Shown piece after piece: positions 1 to 12,812 of a stretch of DNA of 64,000 nt. Below the pieces are notes generated by a model. The model was not told the DNA's origin, ran no database searches, and worked only from the letters and a program-made list of their open reading frames with translations. The translations under genes were made by a program, and so were the position numbers. Every line of letters starts with the position of its first letter. The stretch's first letter is position 1. The stretch is from Ascidia mentula. Lineage: Eukaryota > Chordata > Ascidiacea > Phlebobranchia > Ascidiidae. The stretch spans positions 14,645,001 through 14,709,000 of the forward strand of contig OX387202.1 of the NCBI GenBank assembly GCA_947561715.1, in the 5' to 3' direction.

Positions 1-225
1 GCAGAAAAAAGCATTTTGTCTTGAATCACCAAACCAATGCTGAACTGCATTGTGTCTAATTTGTTTTGATTTGTTCTCTCCGTTGATAGAAATAGTTTAA
101 TAATTGGTTTTGGGGCAAAATGATCGATATTGAAAACCGTTGCTCGCTAATCTAAGTTCTTGTTATGTTGTATCAGGTAGGCCTTAGGTGACGTAGATTA
201 GGACCTAGCACAAGATAAACGAAAG

Positions 226-239
226 ATTAACTATTTTAG
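226..239 (+). promoter_or_regulatory. Possible spliced-leader trans-splice acceptor
   Basis: A pyrimidine-rich stretch ending in ctattttag lies 16 bases upstream of the CCDC137 ATG, with no obvious upstream exon in the window. Tunicates of the Ciona type add a spliced leader to many mRNAs at such unpaired acceptors. Seen: the acceptor-like sequence. Inferred: that it is used in trans. The bases before it (1-225) show no other feature I can support. Confidence 0.3.
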
Positions 240-255
240 GTCCGTGGTAGTACAA

Positions 256-822
256 ATGGGGAAACACAATCGAAAAAAGCTTGAAAGAAAAAGCAAACCG
301 TCCCGGAGTAAAGACAAAGTGTATTTGAAATATCAAAAGGACCAAAATTGTCCGAGCAAATTAAAAGAATTGCTTTCGAACAGTGAATCACAAACCAAGA
401 AACGTAAGAAAGAGAAAAAATCCAGTGTGTTCAAGCAAATTCCCGGGGAGACCGATTTCCAATTTCTCCGTCGCATGAACCAAGAAGTTGACTATGTTGT
501 TAAAGCAACAAGGGCGATGCCTGACGAACAACCTGAAATTGAAAACGATAAAGCCACGAAAGCCCAAAAACAAAAGCAAAAAAGGCGGCTTTATGACAAG
601 AAGCTGGTTAAGAAAACCAAGGCACAGGACAGATTGATGGACGCTTTAGAAAAAGAAGTTTGGAAAGAGGATATTAAGTTTGGTGATGTAGTAACTCAAC
701 CTCCAGTTTTTAAATCAAAACCACGCAAAGCTGAAGCAATAAAAAGTGACCAGAACAAAATGAACTTTTCCTTTTTGTCCAAGTTTTCAACTGATGGTTC
801 AAGTTTTAAACTAAAATCCTAG
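256..822 (+). CDS. CCDC137: CCDC137-like basic nucleolar coiled-coil protein, single exon
   Basis: This intronless frame gives 188 residues from the ATG at 256. The frame can be read back to a GTG at 244, but the ATG starts the family-like basic N-terminus (MGKHNRKK). The protein is very rich in Lys and Arg. It matches the order of vertebrate CCDC137: a basic N-terminus, a KQIPGETDFQFLRRMNQEV block (family: KQRKGES..Y..RM..E), a basic helical stretch, and the KFGDVVTQPPVF block (family: KFGEVVLQPPEL). Human CCDC137 is longer (about 289 residues), with the difference at the C-terminus. CCDC137 proteins are nuclear/nucleolar and chromosome-periphery associated; their role here is inferred from homology. 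A splice-acceptor-like ctattttag ends 16 bases before the ATG, which could be a spliced-leader acceptor if this is Ciona. The end of the frame is a normal TAG with no sign of damage. Confidence 0.85.
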   Translation: MGKHNRKKLERKSKPSRSKDKVYLKYQKDQNCPSKLKELLSNSESQTKKRKKEKKSSVFKQIPGETDFQFLRRMNQEVDYVVKATRAMPDEQPEIENDKATKAQKQKQKRRLYDKKLVKKTKAQDRLMDALEKEVWKEDIKFGDVVTQPPVFKSKPRKAEAIKSDQNKMNFSFLSKFSTDGSSFKLKS

Positions 823-1203
823 TGGTATACATCTCTTGAAAGGAATATCTTGAAATTTCATTTTTTTGTGTGGAAATATGTGGTTGAAACCCTGGTGGAA
901 TCTGTATTGTTACTTCACAATGCCAGATTAAGTAATGTTGGAGCAAGCTAATTATGAATGTCAAACTTTATTTCCATACACTGTGTGCTTCATGAACTCT
1001 TTGAAACTTAGCTTTCTTAAAACGTCATACATTATTTTGAGTTTAAAGGAGAAAATATCTTTTTTAGTTGTCGGTGAAATAATGTGTTACAATTTGATCA
1101 AACCGTTGCTGATACAAACTACATCACTTTCAACAGGTCAACAGCATCATGTAGCAAAACTGTTTTTCTGCTGCGTTACCTGCTGGTAAACACCACTGTA
1201 AAA

Positions 1204-4200
1204 ATGGGTGGTTCTCAGACAAAAAGTCTGGAAAAGGATTTGTGTGTGCAACTGCACAATGCAATTTCAGGTATGTATACTATCTGTATATATGTGGTTC
1301 TTTATAAATATGGAACTATTCTTGTTTCAAATTTCTGCTTTTAAAATTTATTTTTAGTTTTATATTCACCATATATATTTGTTAAATATACAGTTTTGTT
1401 TATGCATTATGCATGGTAACATAATTGAGACCACAAAGTTTGAGGTGTTGGTATTAGAACTTGAACAGATGTGTGTGATAACAACATCCTTACTAATGTA
1501 GTCATGATCTTTATCTGTTTCCGGTTGTTTAACATGTGTGATCACGTTGTGTACACAAGGCACATACTTCCCATTGACAAAATCACCCTATGCTTGTGTA
1601 CATAAGGTGTGTTTAAAATGTCGGCCTGAACACATGTGGCATTGGAAGGAATCAATATTCATACACAGTTTTACACAATATTTTTACTTTTTATTGCCGG
1701 TAAGACTGTATGAATTTAAGAAATGATCCATTTTGTGTTTAAAAATTTTATCATGTGAAATTATTATTTGCAGCCACATAACTTCAAAATATGTCAACGA
1801 TGTATTGATTTTTGCAACGCAGGCAATAACCCAGGGGTTCAGTATCACTCCTTACGAATGTGTATATCTTTGTCATAACTGTACATGTGAGAAAGCCAGC
1901 ACATTAGCTTTATGCATTAATTTCTTTGCAGATGGCAATGCAGAGCTAACAAGGGAATTGCTTATGTGCAGAGCGGTAAATCCAAACAACAAACTCTTCG
2001 TTCACAGTCGAAAACTCGACCCACCCTTATTTACAGCCATTGAAAACAATTGTCTGTCTGTAGTTGAAATGCTTCTGCAATATGATGCAAAAATTTCAAA
2101 CTTTAATAGAAATGGTAGGTCTGTATTTTGTCTTTCTGTCGATAATAACAAATCTCCATACTGTATCTGGCTAGCACAAAACTATCCATTCATTTATGTG
2201 TATACTATTTACTTTTTGACCTTGGCAATCAAAGCGTAATGTTGTATTATTGTTTGTTTCAATGATATATGTTGTTATGCTACAGTAAAATTACATGTTT
2301 TTAAGTGGTCATTTATTGAGCGACATATAGCCACCTATTGGACTTTGAACAAATTGGAAAATCACTCTCCATGCAGAATTTCAACTTTAATGGACGAGTA
2401 ATTAAGTGCAAAATTGCAGGTTTCACTCCGTTACATTCGGCCGTCGCTTCAAACTTCGAGGAGATTGCTGAAGCGCTTATAAGACATAATGCAGACCCTT
2501 GCGCTCCAAATGCACAAGGGGAATCTTCGCTCCATGTAGCGGCAACTTACGGTCTTGTCAACATGTCAGAGCTCTTGCTCAGGTAGAAATATTTAGAGCT
2601 TGGAGTTTTCTTTGGGTAAATTCTAAATTAAGACATATTAAAGCCATTTATTGCTTTGCTTGAATGTGTAAATCTTGGGTTTCCAACTCATTTTGCCCAA
2701 ATAGTAGATTTTTATAAAGCTAAAGAACCTCTATTGTACAATTTGAAATCTGTATGAATTAATGCTGAATTTTTGTTGAATACTTTATCTGACAAGGCAG
2801 TTTTATTGTCGCAAAAGTTTTCCATGTGCAATAAGAATGCATCTTTATTCTTGTGTATAAACCATTTTTTGTGACCCGAAACAGATCGGGAGCATCAATA
2901 AACATCAGAGGCAAACTGAATCGAACTCCACTCCATTCAGCCTGTGCCATTCCTGGCAATACAAGCATGGCTATGTCCCTCCTTAACCATGGAGCTAATG
3001 CCGACCTACAAGATGAAGAGCAAAAAACACCACTCCATTACCTCGCCCAGTTGGGAAATTCACAGGTTTTTCAATTTTATACATTGTAGTGAATATTGTT
3101 GGAAAAATTTTGAGGCATATTCTTTAGGTGTTATTTTTTTAAACTTAGTTTTACTTTGTTCTTGTTTTGCAAAATCTTGTGCTTGCACTGAAGGAGGTTA
3201 ATGTTTTTTTTAAAAAAACAAATACTTTGGGGTCAGATGGGTTTTGTAATAGTCACCAATAAAACAAGGTCATGTTCTTAACTATTTATGGGCAAATAAT
3301 TTTTTTAGGTACATATTCAATATCATACAAAGGTATCACTTTTTCGAAAGTATTTTTTAATCATTTGTTAAAGGGCATTGATATTCTTCTACAAGCTGGT
3401 GCAAGCAAGAATATGTCTGATATCAACGGAAAATCTGCACTTCACGTCAGTGTTGAGAATGAGGAAATATCGGCTACGAGAGCGTTACTTCGTCATCAGT
3501 ATGTCACAATAACAGCTTGGTGCTAAAAGTATTGGTCGTGTTAGAACCAGTCATTTTAAAATCAGTGGTGCTTAAAACTCAAGTAGTTTTTATCCATTTT
3601 TTCCTCCTTTTTTTTTGTACTTTTTGTGAAAACATTTTGGGGTAGTTCAGGATTTAGGATAGTAGGGCACCAACCCAAAATTGCAAGTTAGCAATAAGTG
3701 TGTTGTGTAGCCGGTCAAACATTTTGATAGTGGTTACATGGTTAAGTGGTAAATTAACACATATACATATATTACAAATTAGCCTCTTATTGGACATTTG
3801 GAAAAAAACTTAGATATTGGGAGGTGCAAGCAACCTTTGCCTCTTGGCTACATCAGTCCACATTATGACTTGCTATTTTAAGACAATTGTATGAAACCAA
3901 AACCTAATATTCATTATACGGCAGATGCGATGTGAATTGGCAAGACACCAATGGCCACACTCCACTTTGCAAGGCAACTGACAAGGAATTCAGTGAACTT
4001 GTATCAATATTACTTGAAAACGGTGCTGACCCCAATATACTTTCCTCAACTGATAAATATCCTCTACGTACTGCTGTGTGGAAAAAGAATGTCACCATAA
4101 CTAAGGTTTGCTCCTATTTTTTTGCTTGTTTGAGTTTAGTTTAGTGTTTGCCAGCCAAAAAAAACATTTCGTTTCTTACCTTTTTTTGTTGCCAGTATGC

Positions 4201-7200
4201 AAGACTTAAGAAACGCATTTAAAAAAATAATCTAAAAAATAAATGTCACAAAAACTTTTTTTCAAACCTAATGTATCCCTGCTTACCTGAAAGTAGCAAT
4301 TTCGGTATAGTTTTGTGTTTCTGTATATTTTGGAATATTGACCAATTGCAGTGTGTTACATTGTCAATAATTATACCTTTTTTTCACCAGTTGCTTCTGG
4401 ACAACGGTGCAGATGTAAACGCCGCTGACCAATGCGGCATCACATCTCTCCATGTTGCCTGTCTGTTTGGGAACATAGACGAAGAGGAAGACGCCGCATT
4501 GGTTGAAGTCCTCCTATGTGCCGGTGCTAACATTGATACACAGTGTAACAAGAACAGGCGAACACCTTTACACAACGCCGTAGAATGTGGAAACGAAGAT
4601 GTAATTATATTTGTTTTCGTCATGGGAAAATTTTTTTTTCAGTGTGTGGTTGCCGTGTGATTGGTAAATCGCTGCATTACATTCTAGCAAATAGTTTTAA
4701 GATAAAAAGATAAGTATAATTTCATAAGTTCACTAAATTTATTTTGTACATCAGTCGATCAGCATTAAGAGTAAGCATCCAGAACAATAGCTTTTCTTAA
4801 CTTCATTTGTTCCAATGGTTTCATGAACTTGAATCCTATTGTAAAGCCATCACAGCGTCACCACTCAGCCTTATCTGTGACGTCTATCTGCTCAGTTCCT
4901 TATAATCATGGAGCTACACCAATCGCGTTATTCAAACTGATGATGGCATAAGTTTTTGCCGAAACGTCTTCTTTTAAACATGAGAGTGTTAATAGCAATA
5001 TAGGCCAGTCTCTTTATACTCAGCATCACAGTAATGTTTTAAAAGGATCACATTCTCCATTCAAACCATTATTTTCTTTAACTTAAGACCCATTTTAAAG
5101 TCATTATTTTGTCAGATTGTTCTTCTGCTGTTACAAAACGGAGCCGATTCCTCACTTTTAGATTCAAAAGGAAAATCTGCACTTTCACTGTCCACAAATG
5201 ACAACATTACCAACCTGCTTTCGGAGACAGGTGAATTTTAATTTAAGTGAAAGATCATTTGCTGTGAGGCATTTGCAAGCTTTTACAAATAATTAAGTAT
5301 AGTTCAAAGGTGCCCAGTTACTATTTTTAAAATATTTATATTTTTTGCATAAAGCCAATTTACTACATTATACCATCATTTTCATTGAGCAACTCACAGC
5401 AATTTTTTTTTCACTTGAATCTATTTTACCTCCCTGTTTGATGTCAAGTAATGCTGTTTTATAACTTTACAATGTATGATTTATATAATTTGCGCAAAAT
5501 TAAACTAATATTAAACACTTTTTTCAAGATGTAAATGATTTTTAGATGGTACTGGATTTAATTTGTCGACGCTGTCATGTCGTCGTGAGCCAAACCAAAC
5601 GTCATCGCCAGGCGAGACCATGAGACGAATGAACTTCTACACACGTCCAACGACTCACCAGACCCTAGATGTCCCAGTTGTGTCCCCCAACGGGCCCCCA
5701 CCGGTGCCCCCAAGGGACAATCCCCAGGCCATGGGTGTTGGTTTTACTGGTGGGTTTTTTGCTTAATTATGAATAGTTTATTGAAATACGTTAAACTTGT
5801 AACTTGGTAGCAGCATCTCGGAGTTTTTATGTTAAATTGGACAGCTTTTATCCCATGTGAAAAGATTATATTAATTTTTAAAGATAATATTCCAAACTCT
5901 ATTCCTCCTGGATTGCCGGTGCTAAGACATAACTTCGTTTGGAGTCGCAGAGATTCAACTAACAACGGCACGGAATGTGATGACAGTGTTGTAAAGTATG
6001 TACACCCATTCCATTTAAAAATTGTAAAACTTCACTGAAAAACGCAATCCTTGTTAGGTCTCTCGGTACAGCTCCTACAAAACTCTTATCCTTCGCCACA
6101 AATTTTCCACTGAGCAATCCACACATAATGTGTCATAACATCACCTCCGCCAAGCAGACGATAACCACTGATCTTGGATGCATTCTCCACATCCCACCAT
6201 CTTCTGTACACTCCAACTTTCTTCTTTATGTTGAGGTACGTTGATTCAGGCACATTTTAGCCAAATTTGTTTTTTGTTTGTTTTCAGTTATATTTTAATG
6301 TGTTTTTTTAACTAAAATACTGATAATGTGCATGGTATTTCTGTTATAAAAATGACCAGAGTGGTTAAAAAGAAAAGCTCGCAGCAGCCTTGAAGACCAC
6401 AAATGGTACACAAGAGTTGATATTTACTTAATAGCACAATGCACAGTTGTCCAAAATCTTGTGTCAAATATTTTACATGTCGGACATTAGCATTAGTTTA
6501 ATTCCACAAACCCATACATCCAGGGCCACAACTACAACCCCCAAGTGCTTCCCCTCCCCTCGGGTCACTACCTGTGCAGCAACATGATCAACTTCTACAC
6601 CCACACCGCACCCTCCCGTCACCATGCCAAAGCTGGTGTCGGGGAGAAACCCGAAAGGGAAATTCCCCATTTCCGGAATGCCATTACTGTGAAGTTTGCG
6701 TTGCGACCGGCGGCAATGGCCAAGTTCGATGAGGTCGAGCAGGAATTTAAAGTGTTTGCAAGCTTCGATGATGGGGTGAGTGCTGAGCATTTTTAATTAC
6801 ACCTGGTGCACTTTGATGATGGCAAAATGTTTGTAATGTCTGATACCATGTGCTTAATATACATAGTTATATCAGGATTTTTTGATTAAATATCTTTGCT
6901 ACTGTGGTCTACATCTACACAATATGGAATGAATTAATTATTTTAGTTTCAGAACTGTAATACTTTTAATGATGTTTTAATTTTCTTTGTGAAATTTTCA
7001 TTACAAACAGCTATGGAAAGCCAGCATCATTATTATCTTACTATTTTAAACGTGTAGTTGAATATTTTTCAGCTATCGTTCTAGCATTGCATTTAACTTT
7101 TTTTTGCTTAATCCATTTAGATCAATGCTCCTGATTATCCAGCTTTGTGCGACAAGCGTTAAAATCTTGTTTCGTGTTACAGGGAATTGAGTGGGAAGAG

Positions 7201-10200
7201 TTGGAATGTAAACTGGAAACGATGCAACTCGACGACAACGTTGAGGTTGGAAACACCACGGAAAGTTCAATCAACTTTCTAACAGTTGAAACTTACGAGC
7301 TCGGGATGCTTGTTGCAATGATTTCGCCGAAGCAAGACGCAAAAACTGTGTCTTCCACTTCTGATAAGGTAAACATGCTGTGTTTTTTGTTGCCTGCGCT
7401 TGGGTTTTGAAACAACAATCATTAATATGTGGTCTCTGTACTTTTAGAGTCTGTTGATAAATAGTTTGTGCAAATGTTTTGCTGACATTTGGTGCCACTA
7501 CATAAAATTTACTTTTGCCTCTGTGGCTGTTTTGTCGTTTTTTCAAGGTCTCTAGAAATATCTCTGTGCCAACATAATTTTGTTTTGCCTGCAGCTTTTT
7601 TCCTCCATTGAACCAGCAATCTTTACATCTGTCAATTTAAACCAAGGGGAAGAAGCCTCTGTTGAGTTAGAGGCTCTTAAAATATCACCAACTGCAATTG
7701 AAAGCCTCAACAGAAAAGGTATCTCAACTATGAGTCTATTAACATGGTTTCCTCGAATTTGTAAATGTCGAAAATTATTTCATCTAATCGTCAAATTTTT
7801 TGTAGTTTTTGTTTAAAATTAGATTTCAAAATTAACTTTGTCAGTAAATTTGCCATGTAAGTTGTTGTTCCAAATCATTGTTACTCCTTTTATCAGAAAA
7901 TTACTTTTTTCTGATGTTGTGTTGCTTTAAATAAATATACTCCCTTTGTTCCTTGGCAGATTTCTCTTATGTAGTCGGTTCCAGTCGAGAAATTCGTTTG
8001 AATGTGAAGAACGACTCACCCGATCGTCTCATCATCTCCCTACACCTACCATGTACGACTGTACTCAGGACAAACCAAGCTGATGTTACACATCGTGTTT
8101 TAATGGTTAGTGAAGCCAAAATATTCGAAAAGTGAAAATGTTTAGTCTGTTCAAGGGAATGGCAGCAAGTTTTGTTGTACTATTTGGGGGAGTAGGTACC
8201 GCACGGACTAATTATTTTTGGCCCTAGCTGATGCAAAGTTTAAAGAGATGTACATAATATCTTGAACTATTTGATTATTGTGCAAAAGTAATCTTCAAAG
8301 TAGATGTATGTTATCATGAGTTGGTTGCCACATTCTCGCAGCCTAGTTTGATAATGTACAATAATTGTGTGTGTTTGCAATAGTCAACCGTAGCCTTAGT
8401 ACAACCTGAACAGAATAATTTATTCATGGTTTAATGCTGAAAACTAACTCCATGTGAATATGATACTTACATGTATCGAGTACATTAAAAACTGTTTTTT
8501 ACAATTCCAAACTGCAAGAACTTATTTTTTTATTTAGAAAAGTGAGAAGTGGGAACAAGAGGTTGCATTTTGTTCTGACAGCGTAAGCTGGAGAGATGTG
8601 ACAGAAACTGATTGCCAACAACTTACCATCACACAGAAGGGCAAAAAGCTACTTGGGCAAACCACCAAGTACGTGGTTTTAAATATTTTTGTATTCAGCA
8701 GTTTTACCAATACTAGAATTTTTTTAGGTGCAGTTAATTTATTTACAATAAGATAATTTGTTTTTGTCAATGCTTTTTTGTTTGTCAGTTTTTAAAGTGA
8801 TTTTTTTATAGCGAACCACTGCACACTGTTGCATTCCGAATAATGACTGATGTCCCCGTCCGATTATCGTTCATTGTGGTTGCTGTCCGCTCTTATACAT
8901 CGACCTTATCCAACCACTTGGTGGCACTCCCCAAGCACATTGCCACAATGCGCGACACATCCAATGTTTGGTAATTGTTTTTTTTTTTGTTCTCCTTTAA
9001 TTTGTGAAATGAGAGTTTGATTTCTTTGAATTGCCTGTGTAGTCTCTATGGCCGACAGAGACTCAGTAACGGACAAGATTCAATTCACCACAAATTGCTT
9101 TCAATTTAACTTTTTAAAAGAAGAATTAGATCGGACATTTTGGTGATTTCAGTTCACTTCATAGTTTGTTCTTAAGTGTGTTACATGCCAAGATAGTTAT
9201 TCACGACATAATTATTAATCAACACCATGTCAGAGTAAATAGCATTTCAACATCTCTCCTTTAAAAAAAATCGAAAAGTAAATTGTTTTTTTGATGTTCA
9301 GCTTCTTGATAAACCAGAAAGCCAACAGAGCGTGTGACATGTTGTTTGACGTTGTCCCAATAGCTGACGCCAACCAAGTTTGCAGCAAGTACAGAAGAAA
9401 TGGAAGCTATAAGGGTCCTCAGCCAAGCCTGGCTCAGGCAAGTCTTTGTCTTTTAAAATTCACATTAATATCAATCCCATGGAGCAGTTAAGAACAGGGC
9501 TTTCCAAAAGAAACATTTCTTTGCAATTTCATTAAAAAAATCATTTTCTTTACAACTCAAGTAAACAGCTAAATGATTGAAATAGTGCATTGACCCCACA
9601 AAAGCCAATTTGTTTTGCGAACCCCAAAATTACATTTGGCGGCGCCAAATAAGTGCATGACCTATAATTTGGGAAATTCTGTTTTTGGACCAACATCAGT
9701 AAACCAAAATGCTCTGCCATTGAGGATCAGGCACTTCACAGTAGCTTTGCCATGTATACAAAAGTGACCCACAGCAACTAGTGATCTATGCACAATTGTG
9801 AACATCTACATACCCATTGGCAGTGGTAGGATTCAGCCTGTTTGCACCGGTTCTGTAGAACCGTCTTACAAAATTTTTTAGCATTGCTGGTTACTGTTAA
9901 TGGATTTTTGTAAGAGAACCGCCTGAAAAATATGTATTTTGTGATAAAACTGGCTGACAAAAAAATTTGAATCCCACCGCTGCCATACATGGTACATAAA
10001 TTCGAAAAATTCAGATATGTGATCTTGCATGTTTTTAGTGAGTGAAACTTTGATATTTTATTTATGCAGGAGTTACAGGAGAGGGATTGTATTGTTATAT
10101 CAGCTGCCGGCGGCTTGAGACTGAATCAGAAGAAGGAAACTTGTCGAAGACTGATCTTCCATGCTGCTTTACAACCTTTTAACGATCATTTCTTTATTAA

Positions 10201-11964
10201 AGGTAAACTAATTTATTTTGCGCATTTCCTCATTCTATGCTGGTTGACCGTTTCACTGTATTTTACCTAAAAAATAGAGATGTTAAAAAAAACTTTTTCT
10301 GTTCGATGTGGTATACTGTGTGTACCGGTAAGTCAACATCAGATAAACTCAACATTTACTTAAGATAAACTTAATCCAACAAGTTTATAGTGGTATGATC
10401 AAGATGGAAATGCTTAATAGCCAGGGATATAGTTGGCTATGTATGGCTGAAAGCATTGGACATATTGGCCATAGGACTTTGATGCGCAATTAAGACGACT
10501 GAAACAAATTTTGACACATTTTTGGGCCTTTTCAGGTGTATCAAACCATCATAGTTCAGCATCGAAATACACTGGCAGTATAGACATTTCAATCGATAAG
10601 CGACATAGAAATCCGTCAGCAACCCGTCTACGATCACCTCTTAACAGCGAAAGCAGCGTTTTTGTGATGGAGAACTCCCTGGCTACAGAACCAAGCACTT
10701 CAGCATCGCATAGCAACCAGTCTAATGACAAAAAGTTGGTCAAATACTTTTCATATGCATTTTGGATTAAACTCTACAATAGTTTACCTTAATTGAAAAA
10801 TGGTAGCCACCTGCCAATTGTTAAACATTGTTGTTCAAGAATAGGTGAATCATCCAAAATCAAATATAATACATCTGCTGCAAATTCAAAAAAAAATTAC
10901 ATTGAAAAAAATCATAAAATGTGTTAGTTCGTATTATTTGTAACAATAGATTCCCAACAAATAAAATGCTTTCTGGTATAACACAGTGAATTAGATTCTG
11001 TATTATTAATACAAGCTGTTTTTTAGACTTCTCACCTCTCTCCCTGTGGAGTTGCCGAGAAAAGGTAAATCCAAGAAAGTTGTACAAAAGAGTTTGAACC
11101 CTGCGGAGAAGGCTGCCCGTGCCTCCGAGAAGTCGTTTCTTAGTGACGAGGTGATGCAGAGAATCTGCAAGGCACTGGATGAGCCGGAGGTCAAAGAACT
11201 GGCATTCCAGCTTGGAATAAATGATGAGAAGTAAGTAAATACTCTAATGTTGGCCTGTTATTTTGATGAGTAAGATTTTTAACGCAAAAGTTAGCTTTTT
11301 TGTACACGACGAAAAAAAATAGGCCCCAAACCACTGCCAACCTTCGTACAAAACAATTTGTTACGGATAAAAGAGCTGATTTTTATAGAAAGCTACTTCT
11401 CTGTATTTTCAACACTATTAAAACCTTTTACAGGGTCACAGAAGCCTTCACCCTCAACCTCGAAAACCTGGTCGATGCTGGAATGCACATGTTAAAAGCA
11501 TGGAGGCTGGAAAATGCTGTGAAGGAAGATGTTGTGTCATCGATATGTTTAGCGTTACGATGTATTGGGAGAGATAATGTGGCTCAGGAAGTGTCAAGAC
11601 GATGTCACCCGTTTCCGGAAAGTACGTCAGTGTTTTTAACTAGTTGTCTAAAGTGCAGTTTTTAAGCAAGCTCTATAGTGAAAAATATATATAAAAAATT
11701 TAAGCCAGACCTCCAAAATGGTGGGTAAATTTTACAATGAAAAACTTTATCTGGGCCATGCAATGCAAAATTTACCATTTTAAGTTGATGCTGAATTCTA
11801 CTGTGCTCAATAAACACCCAAAATATGAAATTGTTGCAATGACTGCTTAACACTTTAATTTGGTTTTTAATTTTACAGATACAGCCCATATAGAGCCTTT
11901 GCCCGTTTTCACAAGAAATATGGAAGTTGCCAATTCTGTTGCCACAGACGGTGAAGAAAGATAG
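1204..11964 (+). CDS. Ankyrin-repeat, ZU5-like, death-domain protein (23 exons, ~1220 aa)
   Basis: Exons I could chain in phase: 1204-1270, 1932-2114, 2420-2582, 2885-3065, 3374-3498, 3925-4105, 4391-4600, 5116-5230, 5546-5749, 5884-5995, 6058-6235, 6524-6775, 7183-7368, 7595-7718, 7960-8105, 8538-8668, 8812-8970, 9302-9437, 10070-10202, 10536-10734, 11027-11230, 11434-11621, 11879-11964 (stop TAG). They total 3663 nt. Residues ~25-400 are about ten ankyrin repeats (TPLHSA, SLHVAA, TPLHYLA, ALHVSV, SLHVACL, TPLHNAV). A proline-rich linker (GPPPVPPRDNP) follows, then a ZU5-like domain at about 510-580 (LGCILHIPPSSV), a UPA-like region and a long unnamed region. A death-domain-like helical bundle sits near residues 1070-1180 (MQRICKALDEPEVKELAFQLGI). 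The start MGGSQTK fits the N-myristoylation consensus. The order resembles ankyrins and DTHD1, but no orthologue is certain. Intron 18 uses a GC donor. A scaffold or signalling role at membranes is inference. Confidence 0.85.
4937..4967 (+). ncRNA. Hammerhead-like core in an ankyrin-gene intron
   Basis: The strand carries CTGATGA at 4937-4943, then a hairpin with GGCA/TGCC arms (4945-4948 and 4957-4960), then GAAACG from 4961. These are the conserved core blocks of a hammerhead ribozyme, with one extra unpaired base at the foot of helix II. No convincing helix III or cleavage triplet is visible. The downstream flank (about 4990-5025, ...GGCCAGTCTCTTTAT...) also occurs beside the similar motif at 32325-32430, so the two are copies of one dispersed family. 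It lies in the intron 4601-5115 in sense with the gene. Confidence 0.45.
9821..9982. mobile_element. Short MITE-like inverted-repeat element (hAT-type ends)
   Basis: The left end CAGTGGTAGGATTCA (9821-9835) is matched in reverse by GAATCCCACCGCTG at 9969-9982, giving imperfect terminal inverted repeats of about 15 bp around a 162-bp AT-rich body. CAG-start ends of this kind are usual in hAT-derived MITEs. The flanks (CCCATTGG left, CCATACAT right) do not form a clean 8-bp duplication, so the copy is old or the ends are misjudged. It sits in the intron 9438-10069 of the ankyrin/death-domain gene. Confidence 0.45.
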
Positions 11965-12422
11965 TTTTTAAAGCGATCCACGACCCACTAATTGCCTCAA
12001 AACTAAGTTGTCAAATCATTTGTTTGTAATTCCGCCTTGCGGGAACAAGTGCCTTTATTTTTTTGCTTTTTACTAGTTTTATGTAACTGTGGTGGTCACG
12101 AAACATTTTGTTTTAATTTTGAAAAAGGTGCGATCGTTTATGGTACGTAGCACAAAAATGAACTGTTCTTGATGTCAAAATCATGTCACACTATTTGTAT
12201 TCTGTTGCTTTTTTTTATGTACTATGAGTAGTTGCTTACCTATTGCATTTTTTATTGCTCTGTTTGTGTCGTCAAATATGTCTTGCCCTAACATATACTC
12301 TGGATGTAAAAAATGTCAGAGCAAAGTGTAACATGATTAATTGGGTATGAATGATACGAGTCTTGAGTAAGATGTTGTTTATGAGTAAAATGGCAACTTA
12401 AATCTGTTGTTTCAGCATTCAA

Positions 12423-12567
12423 AATAAAAGTATGGGCAAAACTGGGTAATTATTTGTGAAGCATTTTTGCAGTTACCATGTCAACAAATAATTGCACCAT
12501 CGTTATTCAGCAAATTATTGTTTAGAAATATAAATGAACACAAGTCAAGTTGAAAACTGTTTTTATT
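12423..12567. other. Facing polyadenylation signals between two convergent genes
   Basis: AATAAA on the + strand at 12423-12428 lies about 460 bp after the ankyrin-gene stop. TTTATT (AATAAA on the - strand) at 12562-12567 lies about 250 bp after the NGDN stop. The 848-bp spacer 11965-12812 is otherwise AT-rich sequence with no coding signal, consistent with two short facing 3' UTRs separated by about 130 bp. Use of the signals is inferred. Confidence 0.5.
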
Positions 12568-12812
12568 TACTGGAAAGAAACCAATTTTAAATGCACCTCC
12601 ACAAAAATTACTTGAAACATATAAAAAGGCAAAGTTCATGAATTGTTAGTATTTTTACTGAAAGTAAACCCATTTTATATGTTCTGCACACCCCTTACAC
12701 TTGGTGCAACTTTTCCTAATACACAAATGATCATGGTTTCAACTGAATCCCCCAAAACCATTCTATTAAATCTACACAACAAACCATATGGAAAAAAAAC
12801 TTGACAACGCAT

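Noticed and set aside
256-1270. Operon of CCDC137 with the downstream ankyrin gene
   Set aside because: The two coding regions are separated by about 380 bp, longer than the near-zero spacing typical of tunicate operons.
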